Assembly: GCF_016919405.1 (NCBI RefSeq)
Contig: NZ_CP070353.1
Span: 3,224,501 to 3,288,500, forward strand
DNA: 64,000 nucleotides
Source: Ensifer sp. PDNC004
GTDB lineage: Bacteria > Pseudomonadota > Alphaproteobacteria > Rhizobiales > Rhizobiaceae
Direction of reading: 5' to 3'
Within the stretch, counting starts at the first letter, position 1, and each line of letters begins with the position of its first letter. The notes under the pieces were generated by a model. That model searched no databases, was not told the origin of the DNA, and saw nothing but the letters and a program-made list of their open reading frames with translations. The position numbers and the translations under genes were made by a program. This document shows, in pieces, positions 1 to 8,832 of the stretch.

Positions 1-88
1 CCGAGGCTTTCATCCTGTCCTTTCGCAAGGATAGGGAAGACATGCACAGCCGCCTCTCAGGTGGCGCGCCCACAAGAAGTGAATGGTC

Positions 89-490
89 ATGGCCGATTTC
101 AACTTTGAGCTTGTTTCCCCCGAGCGCCTGCTCGTCTCCGAAAAGGTGACGGAAGTCGTCATTCCGGCGACCGAGGGCGAGATGACCGTGATGGCCAATC
201 ACGCGCCGACGATGACGACGGTGAAGCCCGGCGTGGTCACGGTGAAGCTGGCCGACGGCAAGACGGAGCGCTTTGCGGTGTTTGGCGGCTTTGCCGACAT
301 CCTGCCGACCGGCTGCACGCTGCTCGCCGAATCCGCCGTTCATGTCGATGAACTCGACCGCACGGCTCTCGAAAGCCGTATCGACGCGGTTCGCGCCGAG
401 CTGGAAGGCGCCGGTGACGAGAAGAAGACCCGTCTGGAGCAGTTCGTCGCGGAACTGACGAAGCTCGGCGAGACCGTCATCCCGGCCTGA
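89..490 (+). CDS. atpC: F1 ATP synthase subunit epsilon
   Basis: Epsilon subunit of the F1 central stalk, which couples proton flow to ATP synthesis and limits ATP hydrolysis. The protein has about 133 residues, usual for alphaproteobacteria. It begins MADFNFELVSPERLL and has the N-terminal beta-sandwich segment with VVIPATEGEMTV and NHAPTMTTVKPGVV, followed by a C-terminal helical hairpin (about residues 88-133). An in-frame ATG lies two codons earlier at 83. I prefer 89 because rhizobial AtpC starts with MAD and the purine-rich AAGAAGTGA at 73-81 is well placed for it. Bases 1-82 hold no gene, only two small hairpins, so atpD presumably ends just outside the window. A strong terminator follows, making this the last gene of the atp operon. 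Confidence 0.97.
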   Translation: MADFNFELVSPERLLVSEKVTEVVIPATEGEMTVMANHAPTMTTVKPGVVTVKLADGKTERFAVFGGFADILPTGCTLLAESAVHVDELDRTALESRIDAVRAELEGAGDEKKTRLEQFVAELTKLGETVIPA

Positions 491-521
491 AAGGGACACC
501 CGGAAGGGTGAAGCGCAGAAA

Positions 522-551
522 CAAAGCCCCGCCTTCGAGCGGGGTTTTTTT
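522..551 (+). terminator. Intrinsic terminator of the atp operon
   Basis: The stem CCCCGC (527-532) pairs with GCGGGG (539-544) around a six-base loop and is followed by seven T (545-551). It sits 32 bases after the atpC stop, so it ends the atp operon transcript. Confidence 0.9.
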
Positions 552-677
552 ATGCATTCATCCGGGCCGCTCCCGCTGCAACGCGGCTGGTGGCTCCCAT
601 CGGCGACTTTAGCTATTCTTCACCGTCGATCCTGTATTCATCGATGACCACGCAGCCCACGAGGAAAGACCGCTGGC

Positions 678-2105
678 ATGACGTCTAAGATTGTTCCTGT
701 CATCATGGCCGGTGGAAAGGGCACCCGACTGTGGCCGCTCTCGCGCTCCGCCGCGCCGAAGCAGTTCCTGCAGATCCTTTCCGAGCGATCGCTGTTCCAG
801 CAGACGCTCGCGCGTGTCGGCGACCGGACGCGATACGAGCCGGCGATCGTCGTCACCAACAGCGACTTTCGCTTCATCGTCGCCGAGCAGGCGCGCACGA
901 TCGAGGCCGAGCTCGGCGACATTCTCCTGGAGCCGGTGGCGCGCAACACCGCACCGGCCCTTGCCGCTGCCGCCTTCGCAGTGCTTGGCCGTTACGGCGA
1001 AGGCGCGATCATGCAGGTGCTCGCCTCCGATCACGAGATCGACGCCGGCGTCCTCTACGAGGACTGTATCCTGAGAGCGCAGGCGGCCGCCAAGCGGGGA
1101 GAGCTGGTGACGTTCGGCATCACCCCGACTGAACCGGCAACCGGCTACGGCTATATCGAGTGCGGCGACGAACTGGCCGAAGGCACGAACCGGGTGGCGC
1201 GCTTCGTCGAGAAGCCGGATCGGGTGAAAGCCGAGGCGATGATCGCGACCGGGCGCTATCTCTGGAACTCCGGCCTGTTCATGCTGCCGGTGACGCTCTT
1301 TCTCGACGAGTTGAAACAGTTTGCGCCGGAGGTTTTCGACGCAACGAAGGCTGCGGTCGAAGGCGCCTACAGGGATCTCGACTTCATCCGGCTGCATAGC
1401 GAGAGCTTTGCTGCAGCACCGGATATTTCCGTCGATTATGCGGTGTTCGAAAGGACCGAGCATGCCACCGTCGTGCCGTCATCCTTCCCCTGGTCGGATC
1501 TCGGAAGCTGGGACGCGGTGTGGAAGACCGGGCTCAAGGACGCCGATGGCAATGTCGTGACGGAGAGGGCGACGGTCTCGAACACCCGCAACTCGCTGGT
1601 TCTGTCGCGCGACATTCACCTGGCGGTCCAGGGGCTGGAAGACGTGGCTGTCATTGCCGGCGAGGACGCCGTCTACGTCGGGCGGCTGGATGACAGCCAG
1701 AGCGTCGGCCATATCGTCAAGGCGCTCGCCCGCTCTCCCAAAACCGCGGCGCTGACGGAAGTGCATCCGACCTCCTATCGTCCCTGGGGCGCGGTGGCCG
1801 CACTGTCCGACGGTGAGCGCTTCTCGGTGAAACGCCTACACGTGACGCCCGGCAAGAAGATCTCGCTGCAGAAGCACCATCACCGTGCGGAGCACTGGGT
1901 CGTCGTGCGCGGCACGGCGGAGATCACCATGGGTGGCGAGACGCGGCTGCTCCACGAGAACGAGTCGGTGTTCATTCCGCAGGGCACGGTGCACCGGCTG
2001 CACAATCCGGGCAAAATCCCGCTGGAACTGATCGAGGTGCAGACCGGTTCCTATCTCGGCGACGACGACACCGTCCGCATCGAGGACGAATTCGGCCGCG
2101 AATAG
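678..2105 (+). CDS. manC: Mannose-1-phosphate guanylyltransferase / mannose-6-phosphate isomerase
   Basis: Type II bifunctional PMI-GMP enzyme of 475 residues, normal for the family. It interconverts fructose-6-P and mannose-6-P and makes GDP-mannose from mannose-1-P and GTP, feeding polysaccharide and glycan synthesis. The nucleotidyltransferase signature GGKGTRLWPLSRSAAPKQF is at residues 12-30 and FVEKPD near 180. The C-terminal cupin holds the metal-site motif QKHHHRAEHWVVVRG near 395-410, the isomerase part. The ATG at 678 is preceded by GAGGAAAG (661-668). It is monocistronic: the atp terminator lies upstream and a convergent gene downstream. Confidence 0.95.
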   Translation: MTSKIVPVIMAGGKGTRLWPLSRSAAPKQFLQILSERSLFQQTLARVGDRTRYEPAIVVTNSDFRFIVAEQARTIEAELGDILLEPVARNTAPALAAAAFAVLGRYGEGAIMQVLASDHEIDAGVLYEDCILRAQAAAKRGELVTFGITPTEPATGYGYIECGDELAEGTNRVARFVEKPDRVKAEAMIATGRYLWNSGLFMLPVTLFLDELKQFAPEVFDATKAAVEGAYRDLDFIRLHSESFAAAPDISVDYAVFERTEHATVVPSSFPWSDLGSWDAVWKTGLKDADGNVVTERATVSNTRNSLVLSRDIHLAVQGLEDVAVIAGEDAVYVGRLDDSQSVGHIVKALARSPKTAALTEVHPTSYRPWGAVAALSDGERFSVKRLHVTPGKKISLQKHHHRAEHWVVVRGTAEITMGGETRLLHENESVFIPQGTVHRLHNPGKIPLELIEVQTGSYLGDDDTVRIEDEFGRE

Positions 2106-2135
2106 GCGCATCGCATCGTTGTCCTACGGCGAAAC

Positions 2136-2163
2136 GAAAAATGCCCGGGCGAAACCCGGGCAT
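2136..2163 (-). terminator. Terminator between convergent genes
   Basis: A perfect 9-bp stem, ATGCCCGGG (2141-2149) with CCCGGGCAT (2155-2163), has a 5-base loop. On the minus strand it is followed by five T (complement of 2136-2140), so it terminates the dehydrogenase at 2192-3295. It may also stop manC read-through. Confidence 0.85.
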
Positions 2164-2191
2164 TGAAGTCGGCGCTTCAGGACTGATTGGC

Positions 2192-3295
2192 TCAGCCGGC
2201 GACGCGCGCGCTCTCGCCCTTCTGGGCGTAGTAATGGCCGAAGCGGTTTGCGAGGAAGGTGTCGAGGCCGATGTCTTCCTGGCGAACGAAACCCTTCTGC
2301 GCGATCTTGCCTTCGGCAAGCAGATCGAGCACGGCGCAGATGCTGCCGGCGGTGGTGATCTGGATGCCGCTCTGCATGCGACCGGCAACTACGCCGCTAT
2401 AGACCTTGTTGGCGTAGGTTTCCTGGATCAGGCGACCGTCGCGGAAGCCCGAAACGGTGACGAAGATCACGACGACGTCCTGGGTGGTGGTCGGCAGCGA
2501 ATTTTCGAAGATGTCCTTGAGGACTTCGCGGCGGTGACGCAGGCCGAGGTCGTTGAGGAGCGCCTTCATGATGGCGGCGTGACCCGGGTAGCGGATCGTC
2601 TTGTAGTTCAGCGTGCGGACCTTGCCCTTCAGCGTTTCGCACAGCGTGCCGAGGCCGCCCGAGGTGTTGAAGGCTTCGTAGGTAACGCCGTCGAGCGAGA
2701 ACTCTTCGCGCTCTTCCATGGCCGGCACTTCGATCAGGTTGCTCTCAACGATCGCTTCGCAGGGCTCGATGTATTCGTTGATGACGCCGTCGGTGCTCCA
2801 GGTGAGGTTGTAGTTGAGCGCGTTCGACGGGTACTGCGGCAGGGCGCCGACGCGCATGCGCACGCTTTCCAGCGTCTGGAAGCGGCTGGCGAGGTCGTTG
2901 GCGACGATCGAGATGAAGCCCGGTGCGAGGCCGCACTGCGGAATGAAGGCGGTGTTTGCCTTGGCGGCGATCGCCTTGACCTGGCGGGTGGATTCGACGT
3001 CTTCGGTAAGATCCAGGTAGTGGATGCCGGCTTCGGCAGCGGCTTCGGCGATGGCGACCGTCAGGTGGAACGGAGCCGCGCTCAGAACCGCGAACTTGCC
3101 GGAGAGAAGCGCGACGAGCGCGTTCTTGTCGCCGATGTCGACGGTCGCCGTCGTGATCGCGGCATGCTTTTCGACCTGCTCCAACTGCTCGGCGGCGCGG
3201 TCGGCGACGCAGACGCTGTAGTCGCCGGTGTGTGCCAGCATGCGAGCGATGGTGGAGCCGATCTTGCCTGCTCCGATGACGACGATATTCTTCAT
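2192..3295 (-). CDS. Saccharopine dehydrogenase-family oxidoreductase (possible lysine 6-dehydrogenase)
   Basis: A 367-residue NAD(P)-dependent dehydrogenase of the saccharopine dehydrogenase/LYS9-like family. The N-terminal Rossmann motif VIGAGKIGSTIARML is at residues 5-19. The family segments LDLTEDVES and QCGLAPGFISIVANDLASRF follow near 95-140, and the rest is the catalytic/dimerisation domain. From memory, Agrobacterium lysine 6-dehydrogenase has this size and fold; that enzyme oxidises L-lysine to a semialdehyde for catabolism. I infer that role because the gene is divergent from an Lrp/AsnC regulator, the usual arrangement for amino-acid catabolism. The ATG at 3295 follows GGGGGAAAG. 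A saccharopine reductase or carboxynorspermidine-type enzyme is the alternative. The family is certain; the substrate is not. Confidence 0.75.
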   Translation of the reverse strand: MKNIVVIGAGKIGSTIARMLAHTGDYSVCVADRAAEQLEQVEKHAAITTATVDIGDKNALVALLSGKFAVLSAAPFHLTVAIAEAAAEAGIHYLDLTEDVESTRQVKAIAAKANTAFIPQCGLAPGFISIVANDLASRFQTLESVRMRVGALPQYPSNALNYNLTWSTDGVINEYIEPCEAIVESNLIEVPAMEEREEFSLDGVTYEAFNTSGGLGTLCETLKGKVRTLNYKTIRYPGHAAIMKALLNDLGLRHRREVLKDIFENSLPTTTQDVVVIFVTVSGFRDGRLIQETYANKVYSGVVAGRMQSGIQITTAGSICAVLDLLAEGKIAQKGFVRQEDIGLDTFLANRFGHYYAQKGESARVAG

Positions 3296-3385
3296 TCTTT
3301 CCCCCAGGGCATGAGAACTGTTTGTGTCTCTATTGTTGTGGGAGGGGCTGTTGATTTGAAGCGCTGATGTGACTAAATCGCCTAT

Positions 3386-3402
3386 CTAAATTCGGCAGAT
3401 TG
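3386..3402. promoter_or_regulatory. Candidate Lrp-family operator
   Basis: CTAAATTCGGCAGATTG is an imperfect dyad (AAT..G.C..ATT) 19 bases before the Lrp gene start, in the divergent promoter region. The same 17-mer with one change (G to A) occurs at 36934-36950 before the other Lrp gene of this window. This suggests a binding site used by these regulators. The function is inferred. Confidence 0.55.
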
Positions 3403-3420
3403 CCCAACTGGACCGACGAA

Positions 3421-3852
3421 ATGCAGATTACGGACAAGGATCGCGAGCTCCTCGCCATCTTGAGCGAAAACGCCCGCATGCCGACGGCGACGATTGCCCG
3501 AAGGCTCGGCCTGTCGCGCACGACGGTGCAGGCTCGCATCGAGCGGCTGGAGCGCGAAGGCATCATCGCCGGCTATGGCGTGCGCCTGTCGGAAAGCTAC
3601 GAGAAGGGGCTTGTCAAGGCGCATGTGCTGATCACCATTGCGCCGCGGGCGCTTTCGCGCGTGACCCCGGAGCTGAGCGCCATCCGGGAAATCCAGACGC
3701 TGCATTCGGTCAGCGGCAGCTTCGACCTGATTGCCGTCGTTGCCGCGACGTCGATCAGCGAACTCGACCTGCTGATCGATCGCATCGGCGAGATCGACGG
3801 CGTCGACCGGACGCTGTCGTCGATCATTCTCTCGACGCGGATCGATCGCTAG
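3421..3852 (+). CDS. Lrp/AsnC family transcriptional regulator
   Basis: A 143-residue feast/famine regulator. It has an N-terminal winged HTH (DKDRELLAILSENARMP..., recognition helix around LGLSRTTVQARIERLE) and a C-terminal RAM effector-binding domain (VLITIAPRAL... through ILSTRIDR). The ATG at 3421 is chosen over a TTG at 3400 because family members begin with a short leader before the D-x-x-D-xx-LL helix. It is divergent from the lysine/saccharopine dehydrogenase-like gene and is probably its amino-acid-responsive activator. It probably also binds its own promoter at 3386-3402. Confidence 0.93.
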   Translation: MQITDKDRELLAILSENARMPTATIARRLGLSRTTVQARIERLEREGIIAGYGVRLSESYEKGLVKAHVLITIAPRALSRVTPELSAIREIQTLHSVSGSFDLIAVVAATSISELDLLIDRIGEIDGVDRTLSSIILSTRIDR

Positions 3853-3888
3853 ACCGTCCTTCGGTTCGAGCGACAGGCGGCGCGATCA

Positions 3889-4803
3889 TCAGGGCGGGCT
3901 GGCGGCCGGTTCGGATTCCTCTTTGCCCGTGCCCGTTCCGTCCGGCACCTTGGCCGGGGCGTTCCAGGCACTCGGTCCCCGAACGAAACTGCGCAGGCTG
4001 CCATCGCCATAGGCGAGCCACTTGCTGCGGTCGAAATATTGCTCGGCAATGCTCTTCGGGCGGGCACGGGCGGACTGGTTGGCGAGGAAATTGTAGCGCT
4101 GTGTCTCCTCGTCGGATTCACGCTTGAGCTGGATGCGGCTGCCAAAGCGCTTGAGGTCGAATTCCCTCAGCGCCTGGATCTGCAAGGTGACGCTGGCCGC
4201 ATCCGCCCAGCGCACGTGATCGAGGAAGACGGATGCCGCCCGCGCTGCTGCCGTCGTCACCGCCTGGCTGTCCTCCTGGCGCTCGATGTTGAGCTTGACG
4301 CGGAACGACGAGATCTCCTCCTCGCCGCTGCCCTTGACGAAGATGAAGATCGACGAGGGTTTGTCCTCGCCCGGCCGGGGCAAGGAAATCAGCGAGGAGC
4401 ATTCCCACTGGGCCCGTTCGCCGGCGCTCGATCTCCATTCGAGTTCCCGAAATCCGGCATCGCGCAACTCGTCGCAAAGCGCCTTTGGGTCGCTGCGGAT
4501 GACGCGCAGGAACTGCTGCTCCGGTGTCTCTAGGTCCTGGAAGGTCCAGGCGGGCAGGACGACGCGCGGCGGCACGCGCCTCTCGCGCTTCGTGCCCGTC
4601 GTCTCGTCTGGTCTCCCTCTTTCGAGAAAGGTCGTCGGCAGGCCGAGTGCGAGCAGAACCTTCTTCAGATTGCGTTGCTCGTTGGCGAGCAGGGCCGTCG
4701 CGACGATGGCGGTGACGATCAGCAGCAGGGCCACGATGAAGAAGCGCAGACCGGTGCTTCGGGTCGGCTTGCCGGCGGGCGTCTTGCCTTTGGCCGTGCT
4801 CAT
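3889..4803 (-). CDS. Membrane-anchored hypothetical protein (possibly DUF6030)
   Basis: A 304-residue protein with a basic N-terminus, one clear membrane segment (about residues 20-41, FFIVALLLIVTAIVATALLA) and a large soluble domain that would face the periplasm. The tail (about 275-304) is low-complexity and Pro/Glu-rich. I see no catalytic motif. The pattern reminds me of DUF6030 proteins of Rhizobiales, but that is a weak recollection. The start at 4803 has a GAGG sequence 6-9 bases upstream. It is convergent with the Lrp gene. Its function is unknown; the anchor suggests envelope association. Bases 4804-5079 hold no gene I can support. Confidence 0.75.
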   Translation of the reverse strand: MSTAKGKTPAGKPTRSTGLRFFIVALLLIVTAIVATALLANEQRNLKKVLLALGLPTTFLERGRPDETTGTKRERRVPPRVVLPAWTFQDLETPEQQFLRVIRSDPKALCDELRDAGFRELEWRSSAGERAQWECSSLISLPRPGEDKPSSIFIFVKGSGEEEISSFRVKLNIERQEDSQAVTTAAARAASVFLDHVRWADAASVTLQIQALREFDLKRFGSRIQLKRESDEETQRYNFLANQSARARPKSIAEQYFDRSKWLAYGDGSLRSFVRGPSAWNAPAKVPDGTGTGKEESEPAASPP

Positions 4804-5079
4804 GCAGCCTCGCTCGCCCGATGATGGGCGATGAGTTGCGGAGCCTCCAGCGAAGGGCGGTCGGTCTGCCGGGTTTCCATGATCTCAGGCTAGCAAGATG
4901 TCCAAGCCTTCTTCATCCTCGAAATCCGTCGCGGCGGCAATATGCAACCACCGATAACCGCGTGGCGACTGTTGCATCCCGGCACAACGCGCCGGTGAAG
5001 CATCGCCGGCGTGAACTAAAAAGTTGAAATCCGGAAGTGACTGCCTAACTAGCGTCCGCAGACATTCAAACCGGAGCGC

Positions 5080-5994
5080 ATGTCCGTCATGACAGAGCCG
5101 ACATCCGCAACGCCGTCGATCGACGCAGCACTGGTGCGCCGGCTACTCGCGGCGCAGTTTCCGCAATGGTCGGAACTCGACATAAGGCCGATCGAACCGG
5201 GCGGCTGGGACAACAGGACGTTTCGCCTCGGCGACCGGATGACCGTCCGGTTGCCGAGCGCCGAACACTACGTTCTGCAGGTGGAGAAGGAACATCGCTG
5301 GCTGCCGCTGCTGGCGCCGCAACTGCCGCTGCCCATTCCGGTGCCTCTCGGAAAGGGCGTGCCGGGAGAGGGTTTTCCCTGGCCCTGGTCGGTCTATCGA
5401 TATCTTACCGGGGACACACTGGCTGTGGAGCGGGTCGATGATGTCGGGCAGGTGGCGAAGGACCTGACGCGGTTCCTGCGCGCGCTGATGCAAGCAGATG
5501 CCGCTGGCGGGCCCATGCCCGGCGATCACAACTTTCATCGCGGCGGACCATCCGCCTTCTACGACGCGCAGACGCGCCAGGCGCTTACGCTGCTTGCGGG
5601 CGATGTCGACACGATGGCGGCAGCAGAGGTCTGGGAGGCCGCACTTGCCGCACCCTTCGAGGGAGCGCCCGTCTGGTTTCACGGTGATATCGCCTGGGGC
5701 AACCTGCTGGTCGAGAACGGCAGCCTCAGCGGCGTCATCGACTTCGGAACCTCCGGCGTCGGGGATCCCGCCTGCGATCTGGCGATCGCCTGGACGTTCT
5801 TCGATGGCGAAAGCCGCGAGGTCTTCCGCGACGGCATGGCTCACGATCACGGCGCCTGGGCGCGGGGCCGCGGCTGGACGCTGTGGAAGGCGCTGATCGT
5901 AATTGCCGGCATGGCTGGCGCGCCGGCGAGCGAAAAGGCCAAGCAGCGCGTGGTGATCGACGAGGTGCTTGCGGATCACCGTCGCTACGGCTGA
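5080..5994 (+). CDS. Aminoglycoside phosphotransferase-family small-molecule kinase
   Basis: A 304-residue APH/choline-kinase fold protein. The Brenner motif HGDIAWGNLLV (around residue 201) gives the catalytic Asp, and IDFGTSGVGDPACDLAIAW (around 218) gives the metal-binding Asp. The N-lobe motif PGGWDNRTFRLGDRMTVRLP resembles the kinase nucleotide-binding region. Homologues are often annotated as antibiotic or macrolide 2'-phosphotransferases, but the natural substrate of chromosomal members is generally unknown. The ATG at 5080 has a close GGAG; an alternative ATG at 5089 would shorten it by three residues. It stands alone. Confidence 0.85.
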   Translation: MSVMTEPTSATPSIDAALVRRLLAAQFPQWSELDIRPIEPGGWDNRTFRLGDRMTVRLPSAEHYVLQVEKEHRWLPLLAPQLPLPIPVPLGKGVPGEGFPWPWSVYRYLTGDTLAVERVDDVGQVAKDLTRFLRALMQADAAGGPMPGDHNFHRGGPSAFYDAQTRQALTLLAGDVDTMAAAEVWEAALAAPFEGAPVWFHGDIAWGNLLVENGSLSGVIDFGTSGVGDPACDLAIAWTFFDGESREVFRDGMAHDHGAWARGRGWTLWKALIVIAGMAGAPASEKAKQRVVIDEVLADHRRYG

Positions 5995-6322
5995 GACCGG
6001 TTGCGCGCCGGCCAGGCGCCGACTTGACCCCGGCGCAAATTGCCTCTAGGTCAGGCGCACGCGGGACGACCCGCGTCGGTGTTTCGCCTGGGGACGGCCC
6101 CATTATCTCGACCGAGATATTGGAGACGATCGTACCATGCAGCCCCGTAGCCCGCGGCACGCCCGCGTGACCATTTCCTTCATCGAGCAGCCCGATCACC
6201 CCGCCCGAAGCCATCGTTTCGTGGAACGATCCCGGACGCCGATCGCTTTCCCAACATATTGAAGCGCGGGTGGCCGCCCGCGCGCGCCGCCGACGTTTCG
6301 TCACCAACGCACGAGGTTGATG
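5995..6322. other. 328-bp intergenic region
   Basis: Lies between the kinase and the orphan atpB. I see no coding sequence with a ribosome binding site and no RNA gene. TTGACC at 6024-6029 with CTAGGT about 16 bases later is a weak sigma70-like promoter candidate. There is no atpI-like gene, which normally precedes atpB. Confidence 0.5.
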
Positions 6323-7072
6323 ATGGCCGGACCCATCGAACAATTTGAGATCAAGTCGCTCTTCCCGATCGCCGAAGTCGGCGGCCACCAGATCAGCTTT
6401 ACCAACTCGGCCGGCTATATGGTGCTGACGATCGCGATCGCCAGCCTCTTCCTGATCCTGTCGACCAGGAGACGGGGCCTCGTGCCGAATCGGGCGCAGT
6501 CGGCGGCCGAAATCCTCTATGAGTTTGCGGCAAAGACATTGCGCGACAATGCCGGCGAGAAGGGCATGCGCTTCTTTCCGCTGGTATTCTCGCTGTTCAT
6601 GTTCATCCTCACCGCCAACCTGATCGGCATGTTCCCCTATGCCTTCACGGTGACGAGCCATATCGCCGTCACCTTCGCACTGGCGATGCTGGTGTTCCTG
6701 ACGGTCACGCTCTACGGCCTCTACCGGCACGGTCTCGGCTTTCTCAGGCTGTTCATGCCCTCAGGCGTGCCGCTGATCCTGGCGCCGATCATCATCCCGA
6801 TCGAGGTGGTCTCCTACCTCTCGCGCCCGGTCAGCCACTCGGTGCGTCTGTTCGCGGTCATGCTCGCCGGCCACATCACGCTCAAGGTTTTCGCGGGCTT
6901 CGTCGTGGGCCTGAGCGGCTTCGGCGCGCTCGGCATTCTCGCGGCGATCATGCCGCTTCTGATGACGGTGGCGCTGACCGGGCTGGAACTGCTGATGGCC
7001 CTCATCCAGGCCTATATCTTCACCATGCTGACCTGCATGTATCTCAACGACGCGCTGCATCCGAGCCACTGA
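6323..7072 (+). CDS. atpB: F0 ATP synthase subunit a, isolated copy
   Basis: A 249-residue integral membrane protein with five to six predicted helices, full length for alphaproteobacterial subunit a. It forms the proton half-channels against the c-ring. The essential arginine is kept in [22 protein letters not shown] (about residues 173-194), as is the C-terminal [22 protein letters not shown] with the conserved Gln. The residue after RLFA, usually Asn (RLFANM), is Val here. There is no atpI, atpE or atpF beside it and atpC is 6 kb away, so it is outside both usual atp clusters. The start is taken as ATG 6323 because CGAGG (6312-6316) is best spaced; TTG 6317 and ATG 6320 are alternatives. 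Confidence 0.93.
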   Translation: MAGPIEQFEIKSLFPIAEVGGHQISFTNSAGYMVLTIAIASLFLILSTRRRGLVPNRAQSAAEILYEFAAKTLRDNAGEKGMRFFPLVFSLFMFILTANLIGMFPYAFTVTSHIAVTFALAMLVFLTVTLYGLYRHGLGFLRLFMPSGVPLILAPIIIPIEVVSYLSRPVSHSVRLFAVMLAGHITLKVFAGFVVGLSGFGALGILAAIMPLLMTVALTGLELLMALIQAYIFTMLTCMYLNDALHPSH

Positions 7073-7093
7073 GACGAGCCAGTGGGAAAAGGC

Positions 7094-7126
7094 AAGGAGG
7101 CCCCCGCAACGGGAGCCTCCTTTTCA
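7094..7126. terminator. Bidirectional terminator between atpB and sitD
   Basis: AAGGAGGC (7094-7101) pairs with GCCTCCTT (7115-7122). The stem is extended inward by CCC/GGG and followed by TTTT on the plus strand. It serves atpB and overlaps the sitD stop codon at 7124-7126. Confidence 0.8.
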
Positions 7127-7975
7127 TTCGGCCGCGACGCGCCGGGCTTCGTTGCGGTAGGTCCGCCAGGACGACCAGCCGAAGGCCATCAGGAACATCG
7201 CGGTCATCAGGAGCACGATGGTTGGCGCCGGCGCGCTGTCGATGAAGAAGGACAGGTAGACGCCGGTAAACGACGCCGTCATCGCGACCAGCACGGCGAC
7301 GATAAGCATCATGCCCATTGTCCGGGTGATCAGGAAGGCGATGGCGCCCGGCGCGATCAGCATGGCGATGGCGAGGATCAGCCCCACCGCCTTCAGCGCG
7401 CCGACGATTGTCAGCGACAGGATCGCCAGCAGCCCATAGTGCAGCCAGTTGACCGGCAGGCCGACGGCCTTGGCCTGGGCCGGGTCGAAGGCATGCAGCA
7501 GGAAATCCCGCCACTTGACCGCAAGGATGCCGGCGGCCACCAGCCCAATCAGGCCGGTCTCTACAATGTCGGGCCAACCAATGCCGAGCATGTCGCCGAA
7601 GAGTATGTGATCGAGGTGCACGTCGCTCTGGATCTTGGTGTAGAGCACCAGGCCGAAACCGAACATGCCGGAAAAGACCACGCCCATGACCGTATCCTGC
7701 TTGATGCGGCTGTTCTCCTTGAGATAGCCGGTCAGAAGCGCGCAGGACATGCCGGCGGCAAAGGCGCCGACGGCGAGCGGCAGGCCGACGATGTAGGAGA
7801 TCACCACGCCGGGAAAGACGGCGTGCGAGATCGCATCGCCCATCAGCGACCAGCCCTTCAGCACCAGGAAGCAGGAGAGCATCGCGGTTGGGATCGCCAC
7901 CAATACCGAGATCAGAAGCGCGTTACGCATGAACTCGAATTCGAACACGGCAAGCATCATGTCGAGCGAGATCAT
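7124..7975 (-). CDS. sitD: Manganese/iron ABC transporter permease SitD
   Basis: A 283-residue membrane permease of the metal ABC-3 family with about eight to nine hydrophobic helices. It pairs with SitC to form the channel for Mn2+ (and possibly Fe2+) driven by SitB. The family segment GWSLMGDAISHAVFPGVVISYIVGLPL is present near residues 40-66. It starts [13 protein letters not shown] at 7975, and its ATG overlaps the SitC stop (ATGA at 7972-7975), which shows translational coupling. A frame that stays open upstream into sitC is only a shadow. Last gene of sitABCD. Confidence 0.93.
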   Translation of the reverse strand: MISLDMMLAVFEFEFMRNALLISVLVAIPTAMLSCFLVLKGWSLMGDAISHAVFPGVVISYIVGLPLAVGAFAAGMSCALLTGYLKENSRIKQDTVMGVVFSGMFGFGLVLYTKIQSDVHLDHILFGDMLGIGWPDIVETGLIGLVAAGILAVKWRDFLLHAFDPAQAKAVGLPVNWLHYGLLAILSLTIVGALKAVGLILAIAMLIAPGAIAFLITRTMGMMLIVAVLVAMTASFTGVYLSFFIDSAPAPTIVLLMTAMFLMAFGWSSWRTYRNEARRVAAE

Positions 7976-8832
7976 CGGCCAGCCTCCGCCGGTTCGGCGC
8001 CACGCCGGCGCGCGGCGAGAAGCCCGTGTTTCGGGGCAAAGACGAAGGCCGTCAGGAAGATCAGCGTCTGCAGCACGATGATGATGCCGCCGGTCGCGCC
8101 ATCGAGGAAGTAGCTGAAATAGGCGCCGAAGAAGCTCGTCAGCGTGCCGATGGCGACGCTGATCAGGATCAGCCGTGGAAAACGATCGGTCAGCAGATAG
8201 GCGGTGGCCCCCGGCGTCACCACCATGGCGATGACGAGGAAGGCGCCGACGGTCTGCAGCGCCGCGACCGTGCAGGCCGAAAGCAGTGTGAAGAACAGGA
8301 CCTTGAGGAAGGTCGTCGGGATGCCGATCGAGCGGGCATGGCTCTCGTCGAAGAAGGTAACCATCAGGTCCTTCCACTTGGCCGTCAGGATGATCAGCGA
8401 GACGATGCCGATGATCGCCAGCTGCAGCGTGTCGGCCGGCGTGATCGCCAGGATGTTGCCGAGCACGATCGTCTGGATGTTCACTGATGTCGGCGACAGC
8501 GACACCATGAAGAGGCCGAGGCCGAAGAAGGAGGTGAAGATGAGGCCGATGATCGTGTCTTCCTTGAGCCTTGTGCGCTGGTTGAGGAAGAGCATGGCGC
8601 CGGCGGCAAGCGCGCCGGAGAAGAAGGCGCCGAGCGAGAAGGGCAGGCCGAGCATGTAGGCGCCGGCAACGCCGGGCACGATCGAATGCGAGAGTGCGTC
8701 CCCGATCAGCGACCAGCCCTTAAGCATCAGATAGGAAGACAGGAAGGCGCAGACGCCGCCGACCAGCGCGCTCACCCACATGGCGTTGAGCATGTAGCCG
8801 TAGGTGAAGGGTTCGAGAAGCGTGGCGGTCAT
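7972..8832 (-). CDS. sitC: Manganese/iron ABC transporter permease SitC
   Basis: A 286-residue metal ABC-3 permease with about eight membrane segments, homologous to SitD. It contains [25 protein letters not shown] near residues 38-62, the family motif. It starts at 8832 with an ATGA overlap to the sitB stop and ends in an ATGA overlap with sitD. The permease pair plus one ATPase and one binding protein is the standard sit layout. Confidence 0.94.
   Translation of the reverse strand: MTATLLEPFTYGYMLNAMWVSALVGGVCAFLSSYLMLKGWSLIGDALSHSIVPGVAGAYMLGLPFSLGAFFSGALAAGAMLFLNQRTRLKEDTIIGLIFTSFFGLGLFMVSLSPTSVNIQTIVLGNILAITPADTLQLAIIGIVSLIILTAKWKDLMVTFFDESHARSIGIPTTFLKVLFFTLLSACTVAALQTVGAFLVIAMVVTPGATAYLLTDRFPRLILISVAIGTLTSFFGAYFSYFLDGATGGIIIVLQTLIFLTAFVFAPKHGLLAARRRGAEPAEAGR

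Noticed and set aside
2141..3367. 408-codon plus-strand open frame opposite the dehydrogenase
   Set aside because: It begins inside the terminator hairpin and has no recognisable domain.
4821..5027. Short plus-strand open frame (68 codons) between the anchored protein and the kinase
   Set aside because: No ribosome binding site, Arg-rich and unlike a real protein.
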